From Mesorhizobium sp. NFR06 (GTDB taxonomy: Bacteria > Pseudomonadota > Alphaproteobacteria > Rhizobiales > Rhizobiaceae): DNA of 64,000 bases. Position numbers and translations under genes: made by a program. Every line of letters begins with the position of its first letter. Position 1 is the first letter of the stretch. The DNA is taken from positions 62,001 to 126,000 of the forward strand of contig NZ_FOVT01000004.1 of assembly GCF_900115245.1 (NCBI RefSeq), read 5' to 3'. The notes beneath the pieces were generated by a model. That model made no database searches and was not told where the DNA came from. It saw only the letters and a list, made by a program, of their open reading frames with translations. This document shows positions 63,471 through 64,000 of this stretch, one piece after another.

Positions 63471-64000
63471 ATGATCAAGGCGATACCCTTCGACTTTCCC
63501 TATGACGGCAGGCTGGAGCCGCAACACACGGCGCTGCTGGTGATCGACCTGCAGGAGGATTTCCTGTCGCCGAACGGCTACTTCGCCAGGAAGGGCTATG
63601 ATCCATCGCCACTGAGAGCCATCCTGCCGGCGGTGAACCGGCTGATCGCCGCCGCCCGCGCCGCCGGCCTGACCATTGTCCACACCAGGCAGGGCTATCG
63701 CGCCGACATGGCGGATATGACGCCTTACGAGAAATGGCGGCGCCAGCGGGCAGGGCTCGACGGCACCGATATCCTGCTGCGGTCCAGCGCGGGCTTCCAG
63801 ATCGTTTCCGATATCGAGGTCAAACCGCAAGACATCGTCGTCGACAAGACCTGCAACGGCGCCTTCACCTATACGGATCTGGAGCTGGTGCTGCGGGCAC
63901 GAGGCATCACACATCTCCTGTTCAGCGGATGCACGACCGATGTGTGCGTGCACACCACATTGCGCGAGGCCTGCGACCGCAACTTCCAGTGCCTGACGAT
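63471..64000 (+). CDS. Isochorismatase-family cysteine hydrolase (partial)
   Basis: The frame runs off the right edge, so only about 176 residues are seen. The catalytic triad of the family is visible: Asp in ALLVIDLQEDFLS, Lys in VVDKTCNGAFTYTD, and Cys in LLFSGCTTDVCVHTTLREA. The DKTCNGAF and tandem Cys region resembles amidohydrolases such as N-carbamoylsarcosine amidase or RutB-like enzymes; substrate uncertain. The start (MIKAIPFDFPYDGR) follows a weak ribosome site, and the gene is divergent from the exbB promoter. Confidence 0.88.
   Translation, partial: MIKAIPFDFPYDGRLEPQHTALLVIDLQEDFLSPNGYFARKGYDPSPLRAILPAVNRLIAAARAAGLTIVHTRQGYRADMADMTPYEKWRRQRAGLDGTDILLRSSAGFQIVSDIEVKPQDIVVDKTCNGAFTYTDLELVLRARGITHLLFSGCTTDVCVHTTLREACDRNFQCLT

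Overview
The window is GC-rich chromosomal DNA from a member of the Rhizobiales, most likely Mesorhizobium or a close relative. This rests on gene content and order (ftsK-lolA-xthA, a CenR-type regulator, MucR, DUF1127, and hemC-hemD-mitofilin-hemY opposite tsaD-gpsA), on several families of long palindromic intergenic repeats of the rhizobial type, and on a TGA-N9-TCA iron box typical of RirA regulons. I see no insertion sequence, phage, integrase, CRISPR array, rRNA or replication origin. Most of the window reads as core genome, with a few accessory-looking blocks.

Layout. 0-7 kb: tail of a small protein gene, ftsK, lolA and xthA on the plus strand, then an HTH-less cyclic-nucleotide-binding protein and a CenR-like response regulator on the minus strand, and a divergent L,D-transpeptidase. 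7-12.5 kb: DUF1127, a LysR regulator, a DUF1761 membrane protein, and a tight minus-strand run tsaD-gpsA-YciI-EVE-methyltransferase. 12.6-19 kb: hemC-hemD-mitofilin/Mic60-like-hemY, then TerB, an amidotransferase and a small unknown. 19-25 kb: a class III cyclase with TPRs, an MFS exporter, an aminotransferase and MucR. 25-35 kb: a minus-strand carbohydrate operon (GH15 glucoamylase, 6-phosphogluconate dehydrogenase, glucose-6-phosphate dehydrogenase, ROK kinase) divergent from a CUT2-type sugar ABC importer. 35-44.6 kb: ppa, GNAT, two TPM-domain proteins with lemA, a pyridoxal kinase, DUF429, carbonic anhydrase and an M3 peptidase.

44.6-52.6 kb is the most system-like block. A CUT1 sugar-type ABC importer (binding protein, two permeases) is followed by an M81 (MlrC-like) metallopeptidase and diverges from an SDR dehydrogenase, the importer ATPase and an RpiR-type regulator. 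Together they look like one regulated uptake and breakdown pathway for an unidentified compound. 52.8-64 kb: DUF167 and YggT, tRNA-Ala(CGC) with a clear promoter, several exported unknowns, a large AsmA-family protein, a Tat-exported multicopper oxidase, an exbB-exbD-tonB operon behind a candidate RirA box, and the start of an isochorismatase-family hydrolase cut by the window end.

Four families of inverted repeats sit between genes. One copy supplies the apparent N-terminus of a secreted TPM protein, and another supplies the C-terminal tail of the M81 peptidase. All functional statements are from reading the sequence; no database search was run.
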